This document shows positions 11,831-25,487 of a DNA stretch of 64,000 nt, piece by piece. A program made the position numbers and the translations under genes. This DNA comes from Coffea arabica (Eukaryota; Streptophyta; Magnoliopsida; Gentianales; Rubiaceae). The stretch spans positions 17,547,557-17,611,556 of the forward strand of contig NC_092320.1 of assembly GCF_036785885.1 (NCBI RefSeq), read 5' to 3'. The notes beneath the pieces were generated by a model. It searched no databases, was not told the DNA's origin, and was given only the letters and a program-made list of their open reading frames with translations. Each line of letters opens with the position of its first letter. The first letter of the stretch is position 1.

Positions 11831-12753
11831 AAAATTATAGATCCCGAAATAACACGCTACTATCCACAGTGAACACTGAGGACTAATCGCATTAATCTGT
11901 TACAAAAGAACGACATATGATTAGAGACCCGATGGTTCACATCCGTTCATTTCCAGGCCCCCTTTTGGCTGATTTGTCTATTTACATATTAGATTGGTTG
12001 TGATTTCAAGTGTACGAAGAAGCAGTGTCTATTAGAAAAATTCAAAACAATTATCAATTAGTTTAAGGTGGCAATTACTGTAGGCGGACACAAGCAATTG
12101 CTGTTGCGAAGTGGTAACTCTAGATTAATAGTAAGCTAATTAGCCTAATTACCATTGAAGAGCTAATAATTTTTCTATTTTCGTGTTGTATACAAAAATG
12201 AGAATTTGGACCCTCCCCTATAAAGTTACATGTGAAGGACCATCATCATCTATTGACCTTTTTCTAATGAACAACAAATGACCTAAGTTGCCAAATGAAA
12301 GGTGAAAATCTTTGCCTATCAAAAAGGAAAAGAAAGGAAAGCTAAAAGACATTTGCTTCACTACAGCTGATATGAAGACCACTACCTAACAAGAACATCC
12401 ACACTAAACTGAAAATTTCTTTGATTCATCTCTCAATGACACATTCTCTACAAATTCAAAGCTGAACTACGTTAGGCTCTAAAACACAATCACCTGAATC
12501 AAAACTACATCTCAAATCTTTTAGGTGGGCATCTGAGACAATCAAATAATCTCAGCTACACCACCTATTACTACAGCCTACCAAGGAAAATTTTTGAGAA
12601 ACAAAAAAATCGAAAGTTAAAAACTTATTTCCTGATTTGAACTATATATATGTTACAAATCCTCCCTTCAAAGGATTGCTAACCTACCTGCTGATTCGAA
12701 TTAAGAAATAGGTTGAATAAAACTGACAAGAACCATCAATACAACCCGGACCA
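11831..12753. other. intergenic / NOT10 3' UTR
   Basis: AT-rich, no coding region recognised. The part nearest 12753 is expected to be the 3' UTR of the minus-strand NOT10 gene. Confidence 0.5.
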
Positions 12754-15700
12754 TCAACTAGAGCCATCCAGCGTCGATCTACCAGGAAGGAATCTAATAC
12801 GATTACACTGTTTCAACTTGGCAAGAGCATCTTGTGTCTTCCCCTGCAGAAGATCCAAGTAAACAGTAGCAAGAATAACGTGGGGACTGTTTAGTGCCGA
12901 AGCTGTCGCTTGCATAACATCTTGGACCAGCCCAGGATCCCCCAGTTCTGCGGCCAGGAGAGCTAAATTAGCACAAATAGTTCCACGAGCTTCTTCAGGC
13001 TTGAGGAACGTAAAACCTTGAAATTCATCAGAAGACGATGCATTAACAGATGAAGGCCCACCATTCGGTTCCTCAAAATCCACTATCTTTTTCACACTCC
13101 ACTTTTCCAAATCATCTTGGCTGTATGGCAGTTGAACATTGCTTCCACCAGTCACATAGACGGACAAATGCTCAGCAGCTTCCTTTGGCCGGTTCAGCAG
13201 GCATAGAGCTTCAGCTGCATACAAGTGACCCAGAAAGACGTATATTTTGGAACACTCGAAAAGTTTCAAAAGAGACTTTGCTGTTGACAAAGCCTTTAGT
13301 GGGTTTTCTCGTTCTAACTCTACGTATGCCATATCAGCTAGAAGAGCTTGTTCGATCATTTGGTTCTCTTTCCTACAAATATCTTCATAATCACTCACAG
13401 AGTTTAGCAGAGAAGTGTTTTGACCATTTCCACCCTTTTGCTCTTTTACCTCCCCATTTGTGTTGGCCTGCCCTGAGCCTACTGCTGCATTCAATAATTT
13501 TGGATCACCACCTGCTAGATTCTTGTAGTTTGTGGCCTTGGAAGACGACGAGTCTCCTGATTCACTTCCTTCAGCAGCAGAATCAGAAAGCAAACCAGAC
13601 TTCAAATATTTTGAATCAGAGCTTTCAAGCAAGTGCAATGCATTTAAAAGACATTGCCGAGCAAGGGAGATTGACAACTCGGGCAGTCTACCGTTGCCGA
13701 AAGAAAAATCATCTCTCCCAACAGAATCAAACTTCCCAGTTCTTGAAACCCCATCTTCCAGTGCAAGTTGCCTCCATTTTCCCTTACCAACAACATGAAC
13801 TTTAACATCAGAGCCATCAGATGGACTAGAGTAATTGGACTTCAAAAGCCCCTTCTCCAGTGCCATAAGGCAGCACTCCGCAATTCTCAGCCACAGGAGA
13901 GGCCTGTTGTAGTAAGTTAGACCAGCCTTGTAAAAACATTGAGCAGCATGTATTGGTTTCCCACAAGACAAGAGCGACAGACCAGAGTTATATGCCATCT
14001 GCCAAGACTTAACCTGTGAGAAAGTTGCTAGCTTTACAGGTTTCTCCTTCAACAAAGTTGACCTGTAACGCAATGCTTTGGAAAAGAATACACTTGATGC
14101 GTGATATTTCCCAAGACGATAAAAGATGCAGCCAAAGTTGTTGTAATACATGCTAGAAATTCCGATTTCTGTTAGATTACTTGATGCCATCAAAAGCTTG
14201 CACGCTTTACGGTGATTTCCCCGAGCATACTCAAGCTGCGACTTCAGATAAAGTGCCCATGTATAATCTTTGCCGCGCGCTATATTCATAGCCATCTTAA
14301 CTTCACGCTTAGCTGCCTTGATATTTCTGGTAAGGAGCAGAAAACTGACTTTGTAAAGATGCAACTTAAGCCTGAGATCAACCGTTGAGATAGAATCGTC
14401 AGTTTGAGTCCTTGAAACATCATTTGAAGATTGGAGACTAGATGGTCTTGGCAGATTCTCTCCACCAATATCCAGGGATGATAGTAACTGCAATGATTCA
14501 TCCTCAAGTGCCTCTTCTGATAAAGTTCTAGATAACGAACTTTCCAAAACATTTGCAGAAGAAGCTGAATCAGAATTTGAGGCACCAGGAATTGTAGCAG
14601 AAAATGAAGCAGATTTTGACACCATAGTAGGTTGATGCAATGAGCTTCCATTATCTACTTGGTTGGTCATGCTATTAGCACAAAATACTTTCTCCACATA
14701 GCTAATCACATCCTAAACAATACAAATGACAACTGAATGAGTATACATAAGTAAATATTTTTAGGATAGCTTTAATGTGTACATTATCAGATATTACAAG
14801 AAAAGAATAAAAGGGTATTGTAACCATTCAAAACTACAATTAAACAACTACTACCAAAATTTGCAATAAATGCAATATATATCAACAGGACTAAATAATA
14901 GCATGGTATAACAATCAATACTACCGTGTTTGGAAGCGTCCCATTTTCAGTATGGTAAACAAGAAGCATCACAACCACTTAACTTCCAACTCCATGTTGA
15001 AAACAATGAAGCAGTCCTTAAATCAGTTGCGAGACTAAAAAGAAATAAAATTTCACTTACTATTCTCTTTCCTCCCTTATACCAGTCCAAGACTTGGCAC
15101 TTTTGGCTCCCATCCCATTATGTATTTCTCCCGTGCGAATTGAAAGCATAAACTTCAATAGCTCTACCACATTAGTTGGTGCAAACACAGTATCAGGGAC
15201 AACATGGTAGCCTAAACTTAAAATTGCCTTAGCCAGTACAGCACCACTCAGGGAGAAGGGATCAGGGCAGAAAGAACAATGACCATATCAGACCAGGATG
15301 TGTCAACAAGGATAAGTACCCATGCAGGAAATTAACTGAAAATTGCTTGACCAGTCCAACTTCTCTTGTGAAAGCATTATCCAAGGAGCAAAAGCCTTTA
15401 GATTATTAGAAGACTAAGAACTTATAAGACTATCTTCCCATGTTTATGTGAAGTAAAACATACAGACGTTAAGATAGTCAAGAAGACTTTGTATCAAGAC
15501 TGGCCATATTATCCATAGAGGCGTACACTGCATATGCTCAAAAATATGATATCTGGGAAGTTCATCCACATTACATTGGAATGTCCAAGACAAAATAATT
15601 TTAAATACCAACCACATTCTATCACTAATTATCTTCTGATCCACCACCACCTTAATATGATTCTCTAACCTCTTTATCCTGGTAAGTATTCCTCTCTAAA

Positions 15701-18700
15701 AGCATCAAGAGTAAAGATGAGTCTCAGTCAAAAAGTATGCCCCATTAAAAATTGGTATTGGTAAGGATAGTCCATTTCTTTATGCAAAATCAATGCTTTA
15801 ATATGATTTTACTTCCCCCTTGCTAAACCCAAGCAGCAGGGGTATCATGCAATGTACTCAGTTTCTCCTTTCAGTTGAATTAAGATCACAAGACAGGAAA
15901 GACAAGGAGAATTAGCATTCATACACATTAAGGCTATGTGACACCTTGTAATCTATGATTCAGCTAAATTGGCCCAAATACTCAAAAAGACCATACAAGA
16001 ACATTAGCCTTCCTGCATACAAGATGGGATCCACCAAGTGCATCTCAACAAAGGACAGCTAAACTACTTTTTGAGAAAGTAAATTTCCAAATTGTAAATC
16101 AAAGATACAAGCAAGAGGCATCAATTAGTTCAAAGATTTTATAACCAAGAAGATAAAGTAGAGAGAATCCATGATATGAAAAACCACTTCTGAGAACTCA
16201 TAATATAGCAAACTATTCCCTAAGCACTTGATTAGTAACCCACCATAGGGAAAGTCTTGTCATTGACAATCATAGATACGTGCATTTCTAGATTTAATCA
16301 ATCAATCAAAACCTTCCTAGGATAAAATGAAATCAATCCTGATGCAACACACACTTGTGCGTTTGAATATATAGATCCCTAAAAGATTTACACAAAAATT
16401 TCAAAGTTTTAGAAGGATATTTTTTCTTTTGACAAGTGAAACACAGTAGTATTAACATAAAGCTTTTTATCTTTTTCATAGTACCATATTGATCCCATCT
16501 TCATTGGCGACTTTGACCAACACACAGTTTAAGAGCGCTGCTCTATGACATCTATACTGGTAATTTTTTCCCAAAATATATGAAGTTAACAATCTAGATC
16601 CAACTTTCAATAGTCCTTGATGCTAAAGCAGCCTTATGACGGATTCATGAAACTTGACTATAGTATTTGACTCTAACAGGGACAAAATTTTCAAGATAAC
16701 TAGAAAAGGAAATGGTGGCAAATGAAAAGCATAGACATTCAAGTTCACATTTATCCATGAAACACAGTTTTTCAACCAGGCAAGAGATTCTATTAACTTT
16801 TCAGGAGATTCTGCCCTCACCGCTAGATGAGCATATCTGGCCTCCATAAGATGCATATGGGTCTCAAATGGTATCCATATAACTTACTTTGACTTTTTCC
16901 TTCGTCGTGTCAATACTAGATCAAATGAGATCTGGCTAACCAACTTCTAAGACAGGTATAATTATTATTAGCTAAACAAAGAGCATGAGTTATATACTCT
17001 GCAGAACAAAGGTTGTATGGCTTCTCTCAACCTACTCAAGTCCAATTCATATGGACCTCTTAGAGGTTAAAATCATACTAAAAAAAGAGGATGCGTAATA
17101 TATTCTGCGGAGGCAAGGTTGTATGATTTCCCTCAACCTAGGCGCAATCCATGTGGACCTCTTGAAGGTTAAAATCATACTAAATAGAAGTTAAGACCAT
17201 ACCAAAAATTTACAGAGGCATCTTATCTTTTTATACAGAAAAAATGAGCTTTGTGAAGAACTCAGCAAAGGTTGGTCTATCTCCTCTCTTTGTTTGTCAT
17301 CTATCTTTTTCCCTTGTCTATCATCCAAACTGGCGCTATAGGCATAGAATATGTCTGTGCTTATTCAACATATATGCTAGTTGTAGGTAATTTATCTGAA
17401 ACTTTTTCTTCTTATTTTGTTTCATTTTACTCCAGGAACTTATTGTGGTTAAGATCATAAGGGAGAAAAAAGTAACTAACAAAAGAGCATGTCTACAAAA
17501 GAAAGAGGAGGTAATTCTAAAAGCAGAGCTCCTCTTTTGTATAATTATATTAGATGGTTTTTACACTTGTATTTTATACGAAGTATAATTAAGGAATGGA
17601 GAACAGCATGCTCCAAAGTGGAAACCAAGCATTCCTTTAGAGTCCCTGTTAATCAGTACCAAGAACCACATTCGTCCAATTAAGCCCATACTAAATCTTT
17701 GCACGAAGCAAACAAGTAAATCAAGCAGAACTTACAGCAGATCTAGATGCATGGTTCGAAAATAATGCTACATCCAGCAATAGAAGGCAAATACGTAGAG
17801 CTGTCCCCTGCAAGTATTCAGAGATTAATCAATGAAACTTAAAAAAGAAATAAGACAACATCTATTCCACAAATAATTACCTCATCTATGGGTTCAATAT
17901 TTTGATACAATGCATCCAAAATCCTGTATGATTTTGCATATTCATGGAGATGGAACCAGATGACTGCCTGAGAATAATGTAATGATTCAGATTAACACCA
18001 CGCACACAAAAACATTCCACAAACAAGAAACCCACAGAGCCAAGATAATAGCTGTTCATTCCATTCAAATGAGCATACCGTCTTAAATATTGTAACCGAA
18101 GTATCAAATTCATCAGTGTAGACAACAGGCAGGCTACTTGTGACAGAATATGAATTTGATACATTACTATTTCCTTTACTTCCAACTGCAAGTCTACTAG
18201 TGCTGCCGACTGACTCTGTTTGTTGTTCCTCAGATGCATGAGCAAGTGCTTCACTTCGTTTCTGAAAATAAAACCAAAAAAAAAAAAGAAAAAGTGAAGT
18301 AACTAGAAGTAAGAATCGGACAGAGATAGTTCAGACCCGGATTAGTGTGGCACTGTACAACAACTACCCAATTCCAAGTTTTCTGGACCAATGTACTCCT
18401 AAAATTTGACAAGTGTAGATCGATTTCATATGTGCTATCCACTATCCCTTTCCTTTTCTTTGTCCTTTATTCCTCAAATTACTTGCAAAAGCTTAAACAT
18501 GTATACTCAAACTTCTAATTCATATCTTGACAGAAAAATACGAGAGACCGTAACATAAGATTGGAAAGTCTCTCATCAGAGAATTGATATAGGAGAATCC
18601 ATAAAGCATAGAAAAAGAAAACAGCACAACCAATGCTTACCATGGATGATCAACTATCTTCTGCTACTTCATCCAATCAAAATTCTTATCACAGCCACTT

Positions 18701-21700
18701 AGAAGAATAATTTTTTATTGAATGACCATTTAACTTACTTCACAGTCAAATACAATATCATAACACACAATCCAACGGTAGCAAAATGCTAGCCCACAAA
18801 AACCTTTCAAGCATCCGTTTGTTGACTGACATATCTTTAACATTGAATAAAGGTTCATAACGTGATAATAAACTACACAGATATTTATAGGTAGAGAATA
18901 ACAAAAGCAAATGCAACATAAATAAAGCATGAAAATATCATCTCCAATTAAACCAAAGAGCAGAACAAAAACTTCTGTCCCAACCTTAGATAAATAAAAT
19001 CCCAAAGAAATATGTCAGCTATACAACTTACAAAACACTGGAAAGTCATTATAATAGAGAATGGAATAACAATTATTGTTGAATTAGATACATGTGAAAA
19101 AAAAAAAATAAAGTTCACAAAAATAAGTGGCAGCAACAAAGACCATCATTGAAAAGGCAAGAAAACCTCTTGCAATAAAAATTACTAAAAATGCAACTCC
19201 ACATCAAAAGAAACACAATCAAATCTGAAGAATAATTCAAACTCGAACTTCCACCCAGGAATTCCCAAGACTGCATACAGGTCTAATTTCCCAAAAACAT
19301 GTCAAATCTGGCTCTTGAAGGTGACACAAAGATGCTTCCATACACTCCAACAAAAACATAAGTATTCAAACCTGATTCTCAAAATGATATGAAATAGTTA
19401 TTCCTGAATCAGATTTAATTGAGCTTAGCTAAGAAGTATATGTGACGTGGAGAGGTGAAATATCATTTTTCTCAAGCAAAAGGATAATCCTTTTATATAA
19501 ACAAACGTTCAAAATTGGAGCAAATTAAAAACTGCCGTGTTGTCACCAAAAACTCTCATGTGCTTAAATTATCAGAGGTTTGGCCCGACGTGCTACAAAG
19601 AAGACAAATGGAATTCACTGATTTAGCAAAGGATTAGAAACGGTGCATGAACCCAATACAGAAACCTAATTGAGTCCAAAACTGAAAAAATATACACACA
19701 CATATGCACAGACAAATAAAGACTCCGGAAACTACTATATGAATTTTAATTCTACTCAGGTCATCGATCCAGGATCTTAAAACCAACATCTGATTGCCGA
19801 AAAATGCATTAGGTTAGGAAGTATGATCTTATAGCACTTCTATCGTAAAAGTTCTGAAAAATAAATGCCAATAAGATGGAAAGCAGAACCTTGCCAAATA
19901 TCATCCGAGCTCCTAGTTAAAGCTCTAGTGAACTCAAACGTCCCAGCTGATATTTATGATTGCACATTCCTTCCCACAATAATGCCAATTCTTTACAAAT
20001 TGTGCCAACACAAGAGACGCAAGCTCATAAATCCAAATATTGTCAATTGACAACATGGCATGTCTAGATGGAACTCTTGGAATGTCTAGATGGAACTTTG
20101 GGAAAAAGAAGCCCAGCAAAAGGATAAATCAATCCACTTTCATGTACGACTACTTAAAAGAAGTAAAGCACCATACGAAGGCATACCTTAACATTATTGA
20201 GTTCTTCAAGAAGCTTCTTAGGGTCTGAACAACCATCTTGAAAGTATTCCGCAATAGCAATGTTGTGAAGAATCTATAATCAAGGATATAGAAAAGTAGG
20301 ATAATGAATACATAAGCCCTATACGAGACAAAAACCAAACAATCATAAAAACTAATCTCTGTTGACAGAATCTTAAAAATTCTGACTTCCAATTAGCAAA
20401 CAATGGCTCTTAAAAGATTACATGCAAATTTTCATGTCTATATATCTTCACATCTTTGTAGAAAACCACCCAACAGAAAAACACAGACTGAAGTTTCTTA
20501 ATTCAAGTACAAAGTAACAGCGGGATATTATGTTTGACCACCAAAGAATGCACGACTAATCCCAATGTTATTCTAGTTAACAAAAGGAACATCAAAAGGC
20601 CAAAGAATCTTTTCTAGGGAATTACACCATCAAAGATGTCTGCCAACTAAAACATTGTGTGCAAAAGGTGAACACTCGAGTCATGATTTGACAAATCCTG
20701 TTGTTCAATTGCTTGTGCTGTTAATTTAGTGTGAGCACTACACAAGGAATTGAATCCTGTGTTTATCCTTTCCTCAAGATGTAAAAGATTGCCATCACTT
20801 TTATGTAACAGCGAATTCCAGCAGAGAGTCTATTACCAAAGACGACTTATTACAGTTGTATCCACATTAACAAGAAGAACAAAACGATAGGATTCAATCC
20901 CCAAATTACATCAAGATCATTCTTCTCAGACAAAATAAATGAAACCATCCAGCAGTCAGTATCCAAAAATCCAATCAGGAGGTAAGGACAAACAGCCCAA
21001 CTGCCTTGCTAGTAAGTTCTCGGCAAGAATCTATGTAGTGGTCCCCAACTTTTATATCTGAAGAAAGCCATTAAACGAACCATTCTTGGAGACAAAGATA
21101 AATAGAAGTAAATGTGAAAATACCGCCATCCTATGTTACAATACAGGCCAGTAGCTATTCAAGAACCTGTACAACCATCATCAATTGGCTCCAGGTAAGC
21201 AAAAAAACACAACCAGGTAGATTGGGAAGAATATACATGGGCCAATATAAGAACCTCACAGAGTTATGACAACCATCAGTCTAGAGGGTGCCATTAGAAA
21301 GCATAGCACAAAGTAATTCTCTCAAGGACAAAAAATTGAAACATAAAGAATCTCAAATTCCTCCAAAAAGGAACATCTTACAGACATAAGTTAGCACGAC
21401 ACTCGTCTTTTTCCCAAATTTATTCCTCTTACAATCCTGGTATCTTTCCAGAGCTCCAAGAACACAAGCTGAACCAGCAACTTCAAACTACTGCTGAGAA
21501 ACAGACATGTTCAAGCTGCCATCTTCATTCTCAAGCCTTCAAAGGCCAATATAACCAATCATCAGAATTCCACCTCCATCTGTCTCCCAAGTTATCACAA
21601 TCCACCACAACTCCCAACTATTATAAGTGCATCTGTCTTTTATAACGGATACAACCTTAGACCTTGGCGATAGATATTGCAACAAAATATGAAGTCTGAC

Positions 21701-22239
21701 CTCAGAAATTGCTTCTTTAATAATTCCAACAGCAAGCTGCTCTTGGCAAGCAGTCGCATAAATAATAAAAAAAAAAACTAAAATGTAAACTTTCACGTTC
21801 AATAATCCTCTGAATGTGCCAAAATAAATATATTCCACGTCAAAAACTAATCCAAATCGTAATTCACTTCCACAGACACTAAATAAAGAACCAAACTTAA
21901 AAAAAAAAAAAACTCTAAAATGTAATTAAAGAAGAGAAAGCTTCATAAAAGTAACATACAAAAGCCAAAAATTAAATTAACCTTCGGATCGTCCTCTTTC
22001 TTGTGCAAGAGCTGCTTCAACACACTGACACACTCCGCAAATTTCCCGGCCTGGAACAAGAGAGCCGCCTCCTTAGCAAGCCCCGCAGCTACTGAGAGAG
22101 CCACGTCATCCTCCATCGACCCTCGCAGAGAAGCAGCGGCCGTGGGCGACAAAGCACCATCTCTGTTATTGCTACTAACGTTATTATTGCTATCCCCAAC
22201 CATGATTGCCGGCGACGACATCGACGAAGAAGAATCCAT
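12754..22239 (-). CDS. NOT10: CCR4-NOT transcription complex subunit 10
   Basis: TPR-type scaffold subunit of the CCR4-NOT deadenylase complex, which shortens mRNA poly(A) tails. Exons on the minus strand: 22239-21982, 20273-20187, 18261-18079, 17967-17881, 17807-17736, 14712-12754, giving 2646 nt and 881 residues. I chose the ATG at 22237-22239 (MDSSSSM) because family members begin this way; an in-frame ATG eight codons upstream exists. The N-terminus has a Ser-rich lead, then SVAAGLAKEAALLFQAGKF and HNIAIAEYFQDG, both typical TPR helices. The large last exon carries repeated helix pairs (YYNNFGCIFYRLGKYHAS, AYNSGLSLLSCGKPIHAAQC, LLWLRIAECCLMALEKG, ANLALLAAELGD) separated by Ser/Gly-rich linkers. 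Three introns exceed 1.7 kb. No frame break. A long open frame on the opposite strand inside the last exon is a shadow. Confidence 0.95.
16980..17190. repeat. diverged tandem duplication in NOT10 intron
   Basis: A block of about 112 bp is present twice in the 3-kb intron before the last exon. Both copies share AGGTTGTATG, CTCAACCTA, TGGACCTCTT and AGGTTAAAATCATACTAAA in the same order. No gene content. Confidence 0.75.
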
Positions 22240-24330
22240 TTCACACTCACAGATCGACTTCAAGAATTAATAAAACTAATTACAAAAAAAAAAAAAAAGT
22301 ACCAGCAGCTAATCCAAAAACCCTAGCTTTCTCTACTTAAAACCCCTCCGTCCCCACTTACTCTACTTTATTCCCCACATTTGAATCTAAATTGCGAAGA
22401 TTGAGCGATAACCAGACCAAAAAAAACCCTAGAATTTCAAATTACGGACAGTAAAAAGATAAATCTTTCTATATCTGTATATATGCACGGGCGTATTGGA
22501 AGATTGCGTATTGATTGAGACGGGTTGATTTTGCGAGAAAATAGAAATGGATAGAGAGAGAGTGAAAAATCTAGAGAGAGAAAGAACGAGGGGCGGGGAG
22601 GGGGTGTTGTTATACTGAGAGTTAATCACTTGATTTTCGGCTCGGGTGGGCCGGGGCAGGGGGTGGGGGGTCTCCCCGTATTGACATGAGCCATCTTGTT
22701 ATTGGTATTCAGTGTTATGGTGCAGCTGCGGAGTAGGAAGGTGTGGGCGTGGACTTTGTTGGGGCCGTTGGATGGAAGAGAAAGTTGCGATTTGGGTTTG
22801 ATTTGGAATGATCGGACGGTGTAAGAAACCACAGTTTTTTGTCTGAAACAGGAAATGTTTTGCACTGTTTATGGTACTTGAGATTTTGGAGCCATCTTTT
22901 TTTTTTTTTTTTCTTTTTCTAAAGGATGTACGCTGAACACTCGTTAATAGATCTAAAATTCACCTTATAAACTTATTATATATGTATATATAGTAATAAT
23001 TATTATTCTTTCTTGAATTTATATATTTTTACTATTTAATTTTACCTACCTTCTTTTTTTTTGTATGTATATAATTTCTCTAATTAATTAATCTCATATT
23101 TTTTAAAATATGACACCTGAAAGTATATTTTAACGTGCGTTCATTTTTAAATAGAAGGAAAGATATAGGCTTATTTTAAATAGAAGGAAAGAAATGTGTG
23201 ACAGCAGGGATGACCCTCCGCAGGTGATAAAATGCAGCAAGGAGAGTCCAACCAAATATGCTACTACTAGTATTTATAAGAGGAAAGAAAAAATATCATA
23301 TATGTCCGCATCAATCAGCTCTTATGTCATGTACATGGTTGTAAATGAAGCTTTTAAAAAATTGAATTATAAGAAGACCATTATTGTGTTTTGGCAGAAA
23401 ATTACTTTGTTTTCAATGCTCCATTCTTGATTTATATAGGATGACTGGTTAAGTAAGTAAAACTAGTTGTATTTGTGCATTGGCGTACCACCATTGGTGT
23501 TGTATCCATTGACTCTTGCTCATTTCTATGAATGTGGATGAATAAGGGCATTATTGTTCTTGGCTTGGTTTGGAATTTCGTTAGAAACATTCCTTTTTTT
23601 TTTTTTTTTTGGGACCATTTTCTATGCTTGTCAAGCAATCCTTTACCTTGAGATGAGATACCCTAAGCAACATAAAGATTCAAATCGCTTGGATGTTTAA
23701 AAGGAAGTAAAGGGACAGGATATATGCAGATATTTATTCCGCCAAGCAATTCATGACCAATAAACAGAAGCCTTTAATGCTTTCTTAAGTGAGACCGACG
23801 AACAAAAAACTTTAGTTCACTTAATTATATATTCTTAAGCATATATATATATAATCGTGGTCTAATACGCGCAATTTGGACAAAGCTTTTTTGGACAGAA
23901 CCTCGCGAGCTCTCTCCATGGCGAGGGCTGCTTGGCTGAGAGCCGACATCAACAACGTTCATGGGTGCATACGTTTACTTTCAAGCAAAAAGCACGTAAA
24001 GAAAAAGCAAGCAAGAACCACACACCTTTAACTCGAGAATACGTGAAAAAGGCATTTTAGAGTAATGAACTGTAATGTTAGAGAATAGATTTTTAGGCTT
24101 CTTTTCCTTTCAGAGGATGGAAGTTTGGTTCAAATAGATCATGAGTTGGACCTAGCCAATCGGCAAATTCTGAATAGATCGTGAGTTTTTACTCGAAACG
24201 GATCTTCTGTCCCACACTCTATGCCACTCTCTGTCTCGTTTCACTTTTTATTATATTGCTATTTCTTCTTCATAAACATCATGTTTTAATTCTTTTTTGC
24301 TTCCTTAAGATCCGTTGCGGTTTTTACTCT
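22240..24330. other. NOT10 promoter side and gene-free interval
   Basis: The first approximately 350 bases are the 5' leader/promoter of the minus-strand NOT10 gene, with GA-rich runs near 22550-22600. Beyond this the sequence is AT-rich and no coding region is recognised. A short direct repeat (TTTTAAATAGAAGGAAAGA) occurs near 23147 and 23173. Confidence 0.5.
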
Positions 24331-24458
24331 TGTTTGAATTGCTATTTTTCCTCAAAAAAAATTTTGCCGCATCTTCTAATCACTTTTTTACTCACATACA
24401 TTATATTACAGCATTATATTATTCTATAAAAACTCTAAAATATAGTAATCCAAATGGA
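24331..24458. mobile_element. small TIR element, TTTGGATT-end family
   Basis: The left end TTGTTTGAATTGCTATTTTT is an imperfect inverted match to the right end, which reads TTCCATTTGGATTACTATAT on the other strand. AT-rich, about 128 bp, no ORF. Related ends occur at 34701-35314 and 46262-46405. Target duplication not identified. Confidence 0.5.
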
Positions 24459-24649
24459 ACAAATTAATGACTGGATCTCCTTATATATGGTCATTTATTT
24501 AACGATCAATACAGCTAAATCGACTTGAATACAAACTGAAACACAGGTCTTTACGACTCCACTAATTTGATAATGCAAAATCTCAACTTTTTTTAGAGAT
24601 ATTAAAGTTGCTCCTCTAACCCGCAAATCTTCATCAAGCGAGAGTCGGT

Positions 24650-24828
24650 GGGTCTGTTTAGATTGCGGGTCTGTTTAGATTGCTATAATTTTGGGAGGAA
24701 AAAAAATTTCTTGCATTTTAAATATTTTTTTAATTAAATTTTTATTTTACATACATCGCATCATAAAAAATATTATAATATTTTTTAAAATATTTTTTAA
24801 AAAATAATATTCAATTCAAACACACCCC
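24650..24828. mobile_element. small TIR element with duplicated left end
   Basis: The 17-bp end sequence GGGTCTGTTTAGATTGC is present twice in a row at 24650-24683. It matches the inverted right end (GGGGTGTGTTTGAATTGAAT on the minus strand, near 24828). The interior is AT-rich and noncoding. Probably a MITE of the same broad type as 24331-24458. Confidence 0.45.
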
Positions 24829-24948
24829 GTCATAATTCCTTCTCTTCTCCAAGTGTAAAGAACTCGAAAAGATCAGTACCATGATCGGACTTAGATCATC
24901 AGTAGCAGATGCATCATCTCCTACTTGTCATTAATTCTTAAATGGTGA

Positions 24949-25436
24949 GTTCACTATTTAATTGAACAATTTTACAAGTTCTACCCTCTCACTGAAACTC
25001 GATTACTCAAGGAAGAATTGCCAAAATTTTTTGTTCAACTTGATACAAGGGGCTGGACAGGCAAATTGTTTCCTTAGTCCAGGACTGCAGAGCAAAAACT
25101 TAGTGCAGGTCAACTCTTGGCTCACGGAGCGGGCCTTCCAAATATTTGCAGATTCTCTTGTTAGAGCTGCTGCTCATTGCTCATTGCTCAATGTCTTTGA
25201 CCAGGCGATAAAGGAGAGGCATCGGCAATTCGTTACTTCATTTCCAGGACGTAGGCTTCTCAAGTCGATGAAATGCCTTCCCATCCAACAGTCTTCTATG
25301 GCCAGTCACAAGACAACAAAGGTTTCTCATGGAGCACGATCCTCGAAAAACTTGAATCAGATGACCTTGCACCAAAAAGTGCACCTCTTGTTTCAAGGCC
25401 TAAAGCAGGACTACGGAAACGTAATGTAGAATGATC
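24949..25436 (+). pseudogene. unrecognised coding-like remnant
   Basis: Plus-strand reading frame 1 gives a protein-like stretch at 24949-25074 (containing FYKFYPLTETRLLKEELPKF and QLDTRGWTGKLFP) and another at 25255-25434 (containing MPSHPTVFYGQSQ and FSWSTILEKLESDDLAPK) ending in a stop. Between them are four in-frame stops, while frame 2 is open throughout (WLTERAFQIFADSLVRAAAH). The composition looks more coding than the neighbouring DNA. I do not recognise the family. It abuts the 3' end of the RIF1-like gene on the opposite strand, so it may instead simply be that gene's 3' UTR read backwards. Confidence 0.3.
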
Positions 25437-25487
25437 CCAGCACAGGCTCTTTCTTTCAGAACACGGCATTTCAATTGATCAAAATAA

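Noticed and set aside
13050-13805. 251-codon plus-strand open frame inside NOT10
   Set aside because: Exact antisense of the long NOT10 last exon; composition follows the sense codons and no family resemblance is seen.
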